A stretch of 64,000 nucleotides of DNA. Origin: Lineus longissimus. Lineage: Eukaryota; Nemertea; Pilidiophora; Heteronemertea; Lineidae. Position 1 is the stretch's first letter. Each line of letters starts with the position of its first letter. Under the pieces are notes generated by a model. It saw only the letters and a list, made by a program, of their open reading frames with translations, did no database searches and had not been told where the DNA came from. Shown here piece by piece: positions 46,201 through 52,244 of the stretch. Location of the stretch: contig NC_088312.1 of assembly GCF_910592395.1 (NCBI RefSeq), positions 13,330,001-13,394,000 on the forward strand, written 5' to 3'. A program made the position numbers and the translations under genes.

Positions 46201-46374
46201 GTATTACAGCAAAACGTTGTTATCTGACAAATAGTGACGGAACTTACCGATAGATTTGTCAATGTAACGCCTCTCAAATCCCGGTGGATCAGTGCCTTTC
46301 ACCAAGTACTCCTCATATGATGGACTATCAGAAGAAGCACTTTTGATCCGTCTGCTAGATCTTCTCATCATTAT
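21585..46374 (-). CDS. Multi-exon gene: SET domain, repeated-exon array, zinc fingers, tyrosine-recombinase-like domain, SANT-like tail
   Basis: Overview of the exons listed below. All lie on the minus strand with GT-AG borders, and the phases join without conflict from the SET exons into the array and from 28,494 to the stop codon at 21,585. The SET part resembles KMT5A-type lysine methyltransferases. The 3' part belongs to an animal protein family I recognise from its motif order (C2H2-like finger, second C2HC finger, KRRGGEV, GKRYRKV, RLRKYTAT, LGH, SYRL, SANT-like tail), whose core resembles Crypton/phage-type tyrosine recombinases. The link between the two parts is inferred from phase and orientation. 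The junction at 29.1-28.7 kb is not clean, so two adjacent genes remain possible. Three C exons and one A exon are damaged. Function is unknown; both domains suggest work on chromatin or DNA in the nucleus. Confidence 0.6.
22473..22668 (-). CDS. Exon: recombinase-like domain, H and Y box
   Basis: Entry phase 0, exit phase 1, donor GATG|GTGAGT. WLGNHLGHTVEVHKDSYRL matches the C-terminal box of tyrosine recombinases: LGH supplies the conserved His and the Tyr of SYRL is at the place of the nucleophile. The following helix MAKVSKVLLAIENG is typical of this animal family. Strand and splice sites are unambiguous. Confidence 0.85.
23182..23274 (-). CDS. Exon: recombinase-like domain, box II Arg
   Basis: Ninety-three bases, phase 0 to 0, with acceptor TTACAG and donor CAG|GTAAGG. 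It encodes 31 residues ending RLRKYTATVTQ, which aligns with the HxLRHTFAT box of phage-type integrases. The Arg is kept, while the usual His three residues before it is Thr here. It is too short to stand out as an open frame but is fixed by both splice sites and by family order. Confidence 0.85.
23711..23882 (-). CDS. Exon: recombinase-like domain, beta-strand Lys region
   Basis: Phase 2 to 0; acceptor TTTCAG, donor AAG|GTAGGT. The sequence includes VQLPGKRYRKVHLLLKPEW and MELLVEKRSQCNVAG. In this family the GKRxRKVxxLL segment matches the beta-hairpin that carries the catalytic Lys of tyrosine recombinases, so the charged KRYRK is the likely counterpart. The end FFAVPGSNSYLSPWK matches the loop before box II. 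Confidence 0.85.
24064..25414 (-). CDS. Large exon: two zinc fingers and N-terminal recombinase-like domain
   Basis: 1,351 bases, phase 1 to 2; acceptor TTTCTTTCAG, donor GAAAG|GTGAGT. CFYCGELKAKFPRHLEKCH is a C2H2-type finger (C-x2-C-x9-H-x4-H). CIHCLAFLHEDEAWRHARVC is a second, C2HC-type finger. An Asp-rich linker (DDDGDDGDDEDEDDD) follows. The second half is helical and ends with IVTLFNKRRGGEVAKM, whose Arg corresponds to the box I Arg of tyrosine recombinases. KGNFNHNVKILQKGEGEL between the fingers is a further signature I associate with this animal family. No in-frame stop. Confidence 0.85.
25740..25944 (-). CDS. Exon upstream of the zinc-finger exon
   Basis: Acceptor CTTTCAAG before GATGATGAC; donor CATCAG|GTTGGT. 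Phase 0 to 1, which joins the zinc-finger exon. It encodes DDDKQPCLAPELFVNVSHL and a Ser/Lys-rich tail. An alternative acceptor at 25,961 (TTGTAG) would give phase 2 entry and would fit the exon-like piece inside the 530-bp element at 26.0-26.5 kb. Confidence 0.65.
26015..26544. mobile_element. 530-bp TIR element with 9-bp target duplication, CCGA-rich ends
   Basis: GCATATCAC is present at 26,006-26,014 and 26,545-26,553. Between them the ends are inverted: GGTAACCGGAAAAACGCCGA at the left and its reverse complement at the right, followed inward by (CCGA)n or (TCGG)n runs. It sits in an intron of the recombinase-like gene. Its terminal GG and its 9-bp duplication match the 1,007-bp element at 11.0 kb. 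Confidence 0.8.
26347..26427 (-). CDS. Possible alternative first exon inside the 530-bp element
   Basis: An ATG opens MDVMESDVSDSSISSQLYRE and the frame runs to ACGCG|GTAAGG, a good donor in phase 2, which fits the alternative acceptor at 25,961. The acidic, Ser-rich content resembles the neighbouring exons. Because it lies wholly within a transposon, it is either an exon captured by the element, an exon donated by it, or chance. Confidence 0.3.
   Translation of the reverse strand, partial: AMDVMESDVSDSSISSQLYRENEFTR
26792..26992 (-). CDS. Acidic exon
   Basis: Acceptor TTTTGCAG, then AACAAATGCAATGCG; donor GAC|GTGAAG. Phase 0 to 0, consistent with both neighbours. Encodes an acidic Ser/Thr-rich stretch (YDDMSEDDVSTISKGEDG). 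The frame stays open to 26,723, and a second possible donor at 26,726 (phase 2) exists, so the 3' border is less sure than the 5' border. Confidence 0.55.
27268..27627 (-). CDS. Acidic exon
   Basis: 360 bases, phase 0 to 0; acceptor TTTTGCAG, donor TTG|GTGAGT. Encodes 120 residues rich in Asp, Glu and Ser (EVVDEDDSEPGSRGEN, SSDDELSDDVFEEE). A GTAAGT 31 bases downstream would give phase 1 and a TAA at the next junction, so the earlier donor is preferred. Confidence 0.65.
27935..28246 (-). CDS. Acidic exon
   Basis: 312 bases, phase 0 to 0; acceptor TTTAACAG, donor ATGCAG|GTTAGC. Encodes DDHQVMQVVTSTPSTHPG, then an acidic Ser-rich region ending in an amphipathic helix (LLEDIVNSFMAEEKDKTMQ). No known domain. 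Confidence 0.65.
28494..28737 (-). CDS. Helical exon
   Basis: Acceptor CGACAG, donor GAG|GTGAGT. It encodes a predicted helical segment (WEILLNCCKVITDLHKEF, AFANKLNMLLQIFLPDN) and a Leu/Pro-rich tail. It exits in phase 0, matching the next exon, but entry is phase 2 while the upstream acidic exon exits in phase 1, so this junction is unresolved. It may be distantly related to exon E at 32.9-33.2 kb (both begin D-R and share LL-x-I-x-L spacing). Confidence 0.5.
28865..29136 (-). CDS. Acidic exon segment downstream of a 38-bp duplication
   Basis: The frame DEKDVVIISDDSLLADGMSA runs to AAAG|GTACAG, phase 1 exit. Upstream it connects to the last A-type exon, but through a 38-bp imperfect duplication that shifts the frame. 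It is acidic and Gly-rich, like its neighbours. The 5' border cannot be set from sequence alone. Confidence 0.45.
29104..29156. repeat. 38-bp imperfect tandem duplication across a coding junction
   Basis: TCAAGAGATGTTTCA occurs at 29,104-29,118 and at 29,142-29,156. The duplicated stretch encodes ETSLDE twice, in two different frames. Since 38 is not divisible by three, reading through it ends at a TAA soon after. A 15-base GTGTTTTTTATTCAG between the copies looks intron-like but is too short to be spliced. Confidence 0.75.
29137..29748 (-). CDS. Array exon A7, with long acidic extension
   Basis: Starts like every A exon (acceptor ATTACAG, then GTAAAAAGGTCAGACCACC). It keeps the A signature YIGASSAQGTVPLGETQSM. 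After about 60 residues it leaves the A pattern and continues as a long acidic sequence (ELVEDSDADAREVTHYY, YATSDDEKDELHRTGEVV) instead of ending at an A-type donor. It is the last array member and the bridge to the acidic region. Its 3' end is at the frame-shifting duplication. Confidence 0.6.
30426..30656 (-). CDS. Array exon A6
   Basis: 231 bases, phase 1 to 1; acceptor ATTACAG, donor GAAAC|GTGAGT. Encodes KKVRPPPNQTSMAIERQKTH, then IGASSAQGMAQLQESQSMPP and TPAVVQARK. Open throughout. Nearly identical in exon and flanking intron to A3 at 35.7-36.0 kb. Low complexity, with no known fold. Confidence 0.75.
30880..31210. repeat. 30-bp minisatellite, about 10 units
   Basis: Units resemble GGATGCTGAGTAGTGTGGAC plus TCGAACCATA, with single-base changes. 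The paralogous intron at 36.18-36.30 kb has only about four units, which accounts for most of the 198-bp length difference between the two duplicated blocks. Single units lie downstream of other A exons (near 30,185; 34,800; 35,480; 39,130). Confidence 0.8.
31480..31722 (-). CDS. Array exon B3
   Basis: 243 bases, phase 1 to 1; acceptor TTTTAG, donor AAAAAAT|GTAAGT. Encodes GSEVKPPPTHDYRASKRQRR, then a Ser-rich stretch, HVTPVCKKKKDPSE and a C-terminal IQPKK. It shares the start (xVKPPP) and end (QPKK) with types A, C and D, so all array exons look like one family. The basic KRQRR and KKKK are possible nuclear-localisation signals. Open, almost identical to B2. Confidence 0.75.
32040..32344 (-). 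pseudogene. Array exon C3, frameshifted
   Basis: Type C exons are 306 bases; this copy has 305. Splice sites are intact (acceptor TTTTTAG, donor AAAA|GTAAGC). Against C2, one base is missing in the CATCGCATAAAGTAC stretch, and the frame then hits TAG. The first part still reads KTASKNQMMTAIGYKPALM. Including it would end the protein or require skipping. Confidence 0.75.
32871..33182 (-). CDS. Exon E: helical, single copy in the array
   Basis: 312 bases, phase 1 to 1; acceptor ATTTTCAG, donor TTAAAG|GTAGGC. Encodes a well-formed helical segment with YDVDYFTLQLLLRVRNDLQN and VFTLLADIVLEDFHRR. Unlike the A-D exons it is not low complexity. Intron sequence downstream of E (toward C3) recurs upstream of C1 at 41.4-41.65 kb, so an E-like region was part of the duplicated unit. 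Confidence 0.65.
33440..33676 (-). CDS. Array exon D2
   Basis: 237 bases, phase 1 to 1; acceptor TTTTAG, donor AGAAAT|GTAAGT. Encodes TNVKVPPSQNNATLKEQP, RSSSAQGMAQLPESPSSYEQ and a C-terminal VLQPKK. The middle SSAQGxAQLPES is shared with type A, showing common descent. Open. Confidence 0.75.
34193..34417 (-). CDS. Array exon A5
   Basis: 225 bases, phase 1 to 1; acceptor TTACAG, donor GAAAC|GTGAGT. Two codons shorter than the other A exons at its start (KKVRPNQTSM instead of KKVRPPPNQTSM). Otherwise it has the A signature YIGASSSKGTVPLQESQSM and TPAVLQAKK. Open. Confidence 0.75.
34926..35156 (-). CDS. Array exon A4
   Basis: 231 bases, phase 1 to 1; acceptor TTACAG, donor GAAAC|GTGAGT. Encodes KKVRQPLSQHCMAIERQKTN, ASSAQGMAQLQEPQSM and TPAVVQAKK. 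Open; more diverged from A3 and A6 than those are from each other. Confidence 0.75.
35726..35956 (-). CDS. Array exon A3
   Basis: 231 bases, phase 1 to 1, same splice borders as A6 and nearly the same sequence, including the flanking intron (only rare single-base differences). This shows a recent duplication of the block with A6. Confidence 0.75.
36582..36824 (-). CDS. Array exon B2
   Basis: 243 bases, phase 1 to 1. Nearly identical to B3; the one residue difference I see is SSSDHGRAP against SSSGHGRAP. Open, with intact splice sites. Confidence 0.75.
37150..37455 (-). pseudogene. Array exon C2, splice donor lost
   Basis: 306 bases and fully open: it reads KTASENQAMTEIDYRPALM, then HCQVLKKKERVPKTSRTHD and VEVQPKK. 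The donor GT of the other C exons (AAG|GTGAGC or AAA|GTAAGC) is GA here (AAA|GAAAGC), so normal splicing out of this exon should fail. Confidence 0.7.
37677..37913 (-). CDS. Array exon D1
   Basis: 237 bases, phase 1 to 1; acceptor TTTTAG, donor GAAAG|GTAAGT. Encodes TNVKVPPSKNNATLKEQQ, SSAQGVAQLPESPSLYDQ and AVVQTQK. Open and alignable to D2 without gaps. A nearby intron segment (38.02-38.09 kb) is itself duplicated in tandem at 38.12-38.21 kb. Confidence 0.75.
38502..38729 (-). CDS. Array exon A2
   Basis: 228 bases, phase 1 to 1; acceptor TTACAG, donor GAAAC|GTGAGT. Encodes KKIRPPPNQTSMAIERQNTY, ASSAQGTAPLGENQRM and ALAQATK. One codon shorter than the standard A exon. Open. Confidence 0.75.
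39362..39592 (-). pseudogene. Array exon A1, in-frame stop
   Basis: 231 bases with intact splice borders. Where other A exons read ASSAQG, this one reads ASSA followed by TAG (GCATAGGGC against GCACAAGGC). The remaining codons still follow the A pattern, so the lesion is recent or the exon is skipped. Confidence 0.75.
40139..40381 (-). CDS. Array exon B1
   Basis: 243 bases, phase 1 to 1; acceptor TTTTAG, donor AATAT|GTAAGT. Encodes GSKMKPRPTHEYRASKRQRR, HVTPVCKNKKEPSE and AMQPKI. Open. The most diverged B copy, consistent with being the oldest. Confidence 0.7.
40717..41022 (-). pseudogene. Array exon C1, in-frame stop
   Basis: 306 bases with intact splice borders (acceptor TTTTCAG, donor AAAG|GTGAGC). 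The frame reads KTASKNQATTENGYRPALM, then meets TGA at 40,859-40,861, where C2 has TCA. Confidence 0.75.
41666..41747 (-). CDS. Linker exon between SET module and array
   Basis: 82 bases, phase 0 to 1; acceptor CTTTCAG, donor GGAGG|GTAAGA. Encodes NDTSRTGIQTPSDCPDQH and MKQKNDKSE. It converts the phase 0 exit of the SET module into the phase 1 entry needed by the array. That is the main sequence argument that the two belong to one transcript. Confidence 0.6.
42214..42415 (-). CDS. SET-domain exon, C-terminal half
   Basis: 202 bases, phase 2 to 0; acceptor TTTATAG, donor CAAAAG|GTAAGC. Encodes VDATKDTGTLGRLANDAWNG, then NCLMKKVLAADGSPALCLFA, and DINIGEELRYDYGVDDLPW. GEELRYDYG is the classical SET motif with the catalytic-site Tyr. 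The usual NHS of KMT5A-type enzymes is NDA here, so a His that normally helps hold S-adenosylmethionine is missing. Activity on a histone or other lysine is therefore uncertain. Confidence 0.8.
42654..42819 (-). CDS. SET-domain exon, N-terminal half
   Basis: 166 bases, phase 1 to 2; acceptor CTTCTAG, donor CTATG|GTAAAT. Encodes WGVFACRKHFKGSFLLDYHG, VLIKEDEARRREKTYD and GSFMFHFKHNTSTL. GWG (completed across the junction) and FLLDYHG are the SET-N motifs that bind S-adenosylmethionine. The EDEARRREKTYD spacing is like KMT5A. Confidence 0.8.
42893..43092 (+). mobile_element. tRNA-derived SINE
   Basis: TGGCCCAGTGGTAGCGCG is a good pol III A box and GGTCGTTGGCTCGATACC, about 30 bases later, a good B box. 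A tail with GAAATAATAATAATCC follows near 43,060. It lies in the first SET intron, opposite to the gene. A true tRNA gene is unlikely because the flanks do not pair as an acceptor stem. Confidence 0.6.
43381..44256. mobile_element. 876-bp non-autonomous Tc1/mariner-type element
   Basis: TA flanks both ends. CACTCATGGTCAAAAGTTTA begins the left arm and the right arm is its reverse complement with changes (CACTCATGGTCAGAAGTTTA). The arms extend about 170 bp (TGGACACCAGTTATTGCACA, CCTTGGCTATCGAATGATAT). The AT-rich middle has no transposase. Confidence 0.75.
44755..45570. repeat. 96/82-bp satellite, about nine units
   Basis: GTGGACCAGTATAACATGCC recurs at 44,771; 44,869; 44,964; 45,060; 45,142; 45,239; 45,320; 45,416 and 45,512. 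Most spacings are 95-98 bases, and two are 81-82, where the AATGCCACACAAACA segment is deleted. The same short unit appears twice, alternating with long units, so a two-unit block was copied. It lies in intron 1 of the SET gene. Confidence 0.9.
46248..46374 (-). CDS. First coding exon of the SET gene
   Basis: Acceptor GTTGCAG before ATAATGATG; donor ATCG|GTAAGT, exit phase 1. The first ATG at 46,371 starts MMRRSSRRIKSASSDSPSYE and the exon ends FERRYIDKSI. The basic, Ser-rich start precedes the GWG of the SET domain, as in the KMT5A-like relatives. Assuming the upstream exon at 47.2 kb is joined, its frame has a stop (TAA) and no later ATG, which supports this start. Confidence 0.7.
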
Positions 46375-47161
46375 CTGCAACAATGCAATACATGGTTATG
46401 ATATAATTCTACATCATGCGGACTGTCTCAACGGAACGTGGAATTCGGGCTGTTTGTCGTGGATGAGCGACATCGCCTAGCCTCAACACCAATGAGTAAA
46501 AAAACGGAATGCCTACAAAAATGGTTAGACTCCCCAACCAAAAGCATACCAGCGACACATCTGTATGAAGGAGGGGTTCACCCTGCCCCCCGAATGGGTA
46601 TTTCCGGTAATTCCGAAGGGGGGTTCGTTTTCGCAAAATAAATAGATTTAGAAGAGGCAATTCTTTCTCTTGGAATCTCGCGCTAACGGGGTTGTTCGCT
46701 GCCCCGGCAGCCCCCCCCCCTTTACTCATGCACAGACTCGCCCGTTTCCTGAATATAATCAACCCAATGATTCGGAAAAAGCCTCCTTGATTTCTTATAC
46801 ATGTACCTCACAAATTAATGCTCCTGTCGATCCGAGATCGCTTGATTCCTTGCATATTTCACAATGAATCATTTCAAAATTAATAATGTCTCATATCATT
46901 CCCAATAATTTCACGACGACCTAAATATTCTCAAAAATACGACCGGGATGGGCCGGAGCAACCACCGACTTGGACCGGGAAACTTGTTAAGTGAAGTTTA
47001 TGGGAAATGATTTCAGCTGGAGGAGGCCAAATGCCAATGATTTTATGTCTTCTTGTAGCTCAATCAAGCAAAAATTCGTTACTAACAATGCATGAAAATT
47101 CCTTGACAAGTAAGACCTAGAATGAGTTAGAATAGTATCAAAATGAAGAGAGGATACTTAC
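46375..47161. other. Intron or upstream region; no further gene seen
   Basis: An open frame on the minus strand (46,409-46,762) has no recognisable motif and contains a C-run. Read as intron between the non-coding first exon and the first coding exon. Confidence 0.4.
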
Positions 47162-47420
47162 CCGCGCAATACGTATCGCAACACCGAATAAAAAGCTATG
47201 AACAGCTCGGCAGGATCGTTACTTGTGATGCCAAAGTCGGCTGTATGCGCCTTTTTAACCCGGTCACGGAATTTACGCGCCTAAAAAATATTTGCATACA
47301 AAGCACCTTTTTTTTCGCTTGGCACGGTTACCAGTTCCCGCTCTTCGAGGACATGGTGATAAGAAACAGGAAATGTGCGGCCTGTGACAATTATACAAAA
47401 ACTTTTTTTAGCTGTATATG
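47162..47420 (-). promoter_or_regulatory. Probable non-coding first exon of the SET gene
   Basis: CGCGG|GTAAGTATCC at 47,162 is a near-perfect splice donor on the minus strand. The sequence before it contains stops in the frame of the next exon and no ATG that would continue into it. The transcription start is not defined, so the upper coordinate is a guess. I see no clear TATA box. Confidence 0.35.
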
Positions 47421-48794
47421 AGCTATGTGGTTGCATCAAAGTGTGTGAATCGAGGCTCGGAGGTCACTTCAAAAACTTCGAAATCTTGCACAAGGCCGAT
47501 AGCTGTTTGGGAGTGGATAGTTTTGCTTCCGTAGCATTACAAACGGTTATCTAAATTTGAACGGCATACCGATATCATTTCTTTCAAGTGAAGAAAGTAT
47601 CTATGTAGGCCTAGCTCCACACAAAACTTCCCTTTGACTGGCGACAAAATGCTCCCCGCCGGCCATGCAAAATCACATATACCGTAACGTGGACCTATGC
47701 AACGACTGTGACCAGTCGCAGTTATAGAGGGGCAATAAAGATACGGATTTGGCGTTCCATAGAGTCATCAACTGTATTTCCTCCAACATAACAGCAACAC
47801 TCGAAGAGACGTCACAGACATGATCCGCGGGTATAACTGGCCAGCCGGTCAACGGTGATCGGTAGCCGTGGAGCTCACATGCAACAATTGCCAATTTGCT
47901 ATTTGCCTATTTTCAAACTTGCCCAATGACCACAATAAAACAGACCCGCTTGGCACAGGCTTATACTTTACAATAGAATCTGGGCTGTCCCGACATTTGG
48001 TCCTAAGGGGTCAATTAATTAATTCAATTGATTTATTCATCAACACCTGCAAATGAGAAATAGTTATACATCATTCACGTCACAGAAAACAGACCAATGC
48101 AAACCCAAGCATTCTGGCTACGGCCGATGCAACGGGCGAGGAGAGAATGATTATGTCATGTCGGCCTGTCAGGACATACCAGATTAGATTCTTCAATATG
48201 TGACAACAGAGTATTGCCCATGTGGAATGGAGTCTACAGTAGTGATTCATCTTTATGAGGACAATGTTTTTTTTTCAACGGCGTGGTCCATATCGACCGC
48301 AGAATGAATCATCGTATCTCACCGCATCATAACAAGTGTTTTTTTCCCCTAAGCAGCACAGATTTTGCACAATTAGGCCAAAAGTAGCGAACACACCATC
48401 TCCAAAATGTTCACAGCCAAGAATTTGCTAAAACGAACAAATTTAGTATAGACTGCTGACCTGAACCCCTCCTCCTCCTCCAAGTATGATATACATTATA
48501 CACCGGGCTCACTTCTGATGAATGACTGAACTTGCCGAACTTGGGAACGGAGGCAGTTACCGTTCTCAGGGGACTCGAAATACTAGGGAGGTTAAGAACT
48601 CAAACGATAAACCAACGGTAACGGCATTGAAGTCTACCGTTTCAATGATGGATAGATGTCGTTTGGTTCAGAAGGTCATTACATTTTTATCTTGGAGTAA
48701 CATACGTTCAATTTATGCGCCTTTTGTGAGCGTAGTGCAGACCTTTATTCTGATTATGAAATGTGTAACGAAGCTGTGGGACACAACAACCCAG
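47421..48794. other. No gene recognised
   Basis: Only short open frames without motifs. Likely upstream flanking DNA of the SET gene. Confidence 0.45.
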
Positions 48795-49012
48795 CTGGGT
48801 CCGGTTGCTCAATCAGCATTATCGTTAACTCCAACGTCAGCGCTTTTTCCAAATCGATGATATTCAACTGTCACACAAGTGTCTGGATGCGATAGTGCGT
48901 AAAATAACAAAGGAGATGAGCGTGATGCGCCAACGCCGACGCTCATATGGAAACGGGCCTTTAGTGCTAACGTTGGCGTTAATTCTAAGGCTGATTGAAC
49001 AACCGGGCCCAG
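48795..49012. repeat. Inverted-repeat element, copy 1
   Basis: CTGGGTCCGGTTGCTCAATC at the left and, reversed, CTGGGCCCGGTTGTTCAATC at the right. GTTAACTCCAACG-type words mirror each other inside. The centre shares AAATCGATGATATTCAACTG with the copy at 50.4 kb. Confidence 0.7.
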
Positions 49013-50423
49013 GTTAGGTTGCGCTTAACTATAATCTGCAACAAAGGAACTCGACGACTTCATTCACTCTAACAGAAGGACCGGTGTAGAAGTTCAAAAT
49101 GTCCTGGGATAAAATGTCCAGGAACAAAGGATTCCTTTTTGCGGTGAGCCATTGGACTTGCATTCTTTTACACCGGGAACGTCTAAATTACTCAAAGCTG
49201 ATGAGGTAATGCATTGAAACGCAGTGTACAATTATAGGCCTTTGGTAGGCCAAGAGATGTTTGCGCACGTTTCGATTGTAACAAGTCACACTAAGGCATT
49301 ATATAAGTCAGTTAATATGCCTTCTTCTGGTTTTCCTGACTCGGACCAGTGTTAGCCTCACGAACATTTTACGTTTCCCGAAGTATGCCTCTCAACCCAG
49401 CGCTATTTATTTACAATAAACGTACCGTTGTCGCTTATCGTTTAAGTTCTTGACCTCCCTAATAAGAAACAAGATATGCGCGGGCATTGAGGCAATCAAA
49501 AATACATTAAGCTTTTTTAGCTCGGGGAAGCAAGCACTTGTGCTAGAAATACGTCCTTATTTCAAGTGATGACTCAGCGTATCATCCGGACACGTTAACC
49601 CATCTGCCCTCCAGCATAGGCTTTTCAGAAACGACAAGTGCCTTATCGCAGTCCTTGGTCCTTTTAATTACGACCACCCCTGTTTAATTACTGCAAATAG
49701 CCCCCCCCCCTCCTGTAACGGGCCTGCAAGAGAGTCTTTATGCTGTCGTGATTCTAGTTTATCTCCACATGGCCACCGACAGAACACTCGAAATGTGACA
49801 TCACAGACAAGATACTTCGACGTGACTTTGCCGAAGACAAATACCTGAGTGTGCGACCATGAACGGCAATCGGACTTTTGACCAGGACAATGTGTTATCA
49901 TCGCCCGCTAGCCATGGCTTGTTCATTCGTTGATGCCTCCCAAGGAAACATGACAACAAGGTTTTGCTGCGGGGGCGATGACCTTACCACTTCTTGATAT
50001 GTACGCATATTATTGATCGGTATCAGTTTTTCGACTCCTGGAAATTTGGCCTACAAGCAAGGAGAACCTATAATGTGCAACTATATGATCCCAATCGCCG
50101 GTCGGCGAGTCCATTATGAGCTACTGAATTGTTAGGATCACATGTACTTGTACATGCGTTGGAAATCGTTGCTACAAGCAGGAACCGGTCATCCCTGGCC
50201 GTAATCATTTTTAAACTCGAATTGTTCAGCCAAAACTGTAATCCCAAGCAGTTGCCTCCGCATGGAAGAATTGGAGTAAAATGCAACTTGTTATCTGTAC
50301 TTTTTTTGCTCGCAAAGACACGCGTCGTTATCCCCATTTGCCCGCGAATTTTAGAACTGGCCAAATCTATAAATCATAAGTACTGTTAAATCCTATTAAT
50401 CAACACGCCGCATTTCTATCCAA
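49013..50423. other. No gene recognised
   Basis: No motif-bearing frame, a C-run near 49,700, and no clear repeat ends. Confidence 0.45.
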
Positions 50424-50660
50424 CTGGACCCGGTTGCTCAATCAGCACTGGAGTTAACGCCAACGTTAGTGCTCACGCTGGCTTTAATTATAAGAGCTGG
50501 TAAGAGTTTAATTTGGATTGACATTCCAAATTACTGTAACGTGACACAGTTTTTGCCTAAAATCGATGATATTCAACTGTTACACAAGTGAGATTTTAAA
50601 GCCAGCGTCAGTGCTAACGTTGGTGTTAACTCTAACACTGATTAAGCAACCAGTCCCGGG
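50424..50660. repeat. Inverted-repeat element, copy 2
   Basis: CTGGACCCGGTTGCTCAATC at the left mirrors GGACTGGTTGCTTAATCAG at the right. AGTTAACGCCAACGTTAG mirrors AGTTAACACCAACGTTAG. Same family as the element at 48.8 kb. Confidence 0.7.
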
Positions 50661-51440
50661 TCATGAAAAATCCTTATCTTACTGCGGTCATTTGGGTTTT
50701 TTACCATAGATTTCTTCACCTTATGGCGATATCATCACTTTTCCCGGCCCGAGATGAGATGCCGCTGCAGAAAGAATCAATTATTTCGGTATCCTATCAG
50801 GCCTACCAAACAGATGAAAAAGCAAAAAAAAACAAGAGTTTTCATCACTCCACTGCTCACCAAAATAGTCACGAAAACTGGTTCAGTCAAATAAAACTTG
50901 GCCCTTTTCAAGCCGCTTGTAATAGCTGAATGGCTCAGGCACAGAGATGAAGAATCAGAGTATGGGGAAACAGATGGCAAAGTTACTTGGAAAGTTTCGT
51001 TCGTTGGTTAGGTGGAGCAATAGAGAAAGTCTTTCTCTATCGGGTTTGTGCCACAAAATTTCCTAATGCTTCTACCTACACAATGCCGAAAACCGTGCTG
51101 AAAACAATCGCATTTTGAGGAAGTTATAAAACAGCAACATTCGGCAACGTTTTCACCCTTCATATCAATCCTAGGATTTTTTTTAAGCCAGGGAGGTAGG
51201 CTATTCTCTGCCAAATCTGGACACCAACTCAATACACCTTCCCTAAAGGACTTTCCGACAGTATGTATTGGGGCGAAAGTGGCAGTTGCTAATGTAGGCT
51301 ATCTATAGATAGGCCTGTGTAGGCCCACTGGCTAACTTGTCAACGATAGGTCTCTTTTTAAATATTTTGCGGCCCTTAAAAGGGCCATTGATCTTGCTAT
51401 TCCAGCAGCGAATCAGTCTTGTGTCTCTTCCGCGGAAGAT

Positions 51441-51713
51441 TCAGAGTCTGATCCGGTCTTGGAGATCTTTAACCTCTTGCGCCTGGATGCGGGCATAATG
51501 ATTATACATATGATTCATCATCTCTGCCGTTGTCAATCTCATCTTGATCACATATCGCAAGCCTCGGTGACCGCTGGTGGTGGCTCTAGCTAACTTGTTC
51601 CGGATACGGCGAATGTGTCTCTCCAAGACGATTATCTGATCAACCGCCTTCATAAATTTCCGGAAGGCTTCGTTACGCTTCGTGGTCAGGAGGCTGGTAC
51701 TTGCTGGATTCAT
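51441..51713 (-). CDS. Small reading frame, 90 codons, unknown function
   Basis: The ATG at 51,713 has a good context (CAAGATGA) and a TATA-like GATAAAAAC lies about 60 bases upstream. It encodes a basic, helical protein (VDQIIVLERHIRRIRNKLAR, TTAEMMNHMYNHYARIQAQE) ending at 51,441. In the frame one base over, the last codons would instead read KISKTGSDSESSAEETQD before a stop, an acidic CK2-type tail that looks more natural than the in-frame end. I do not recognise the family. Confidence 0.35.
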   Translation of the reverse strand: MNPASTSLLTTKRNEAFRKFMKAVDQIIVLERHIRRIRNKLARATTSGHRGLRYVIKMRLTTAEMMNHMYNHYARIQAQEVKDLQDRIRL

Positions 51714-51829
51714 CTTGAGTTGGGATATGACGATTTAGATCTCTGGCTGGGTTTTTATCTACTACCCACCAGCGTCACATTCCATTAGTGTCAAGTGTGA
51801 CAAATGCCTGTTTTTTGTTGGACCTAGCG

Positions 51830-52018
51830 TCAGTGTTTAAATTGTTGTTCACTGCAGCTGTGATTGTTGACTGCTTTGGGTACGACACCTAAGGTGATTA
51901 GCATCCTTTCCCGATATTCTTGGATGGGCAGGTGCTTCAACATCTTGGATAAGTCTTGCGGCAATGGCTCAATCCATTCGACCGTAATGAAACCGGGGTG
52001 GAACTTGCTTTTTCTCAT
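51830..52018 (-). CDS. Small reading frame, 62 codons, unknown function
   Basis: Encodes RKSKFHPGFITVEWIEPLPQ and LSKMLKHLPIQEYRERMLIT. It lies on the same strand about 115 bases upstream of the 90-codon frame. The pair looks like compact genes or two exons of one gene. No family recognised. Confidence 0.3.
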   Translation of the reverse strand: MRKSKFHPGFITVEWIEPLPQDLSKMLKHLPIQEYRERMLITLGVVPKAVNNHSCSEQQFKH

Positions 52019-52244
52019 TTGCTCTCATTTCTTGGACTACTGTACGTCACGTCACCAGCTAACAGCTGCCGTCGACGTAGCTAGGCTTATTGTATTCGGC
52101 TAAGAGTGAGTCACATTAGGCATATAGTCGGATTTATAAGTAAATGTCACTGCCCTTTTGGGTCGCTGTGCAAAAACTACTGGGCCGGTTTCTTCAAAGT
52201 TTGGTTTTTCTTGAATCTAATTTCGGGACTCAAAACAATTTCCA

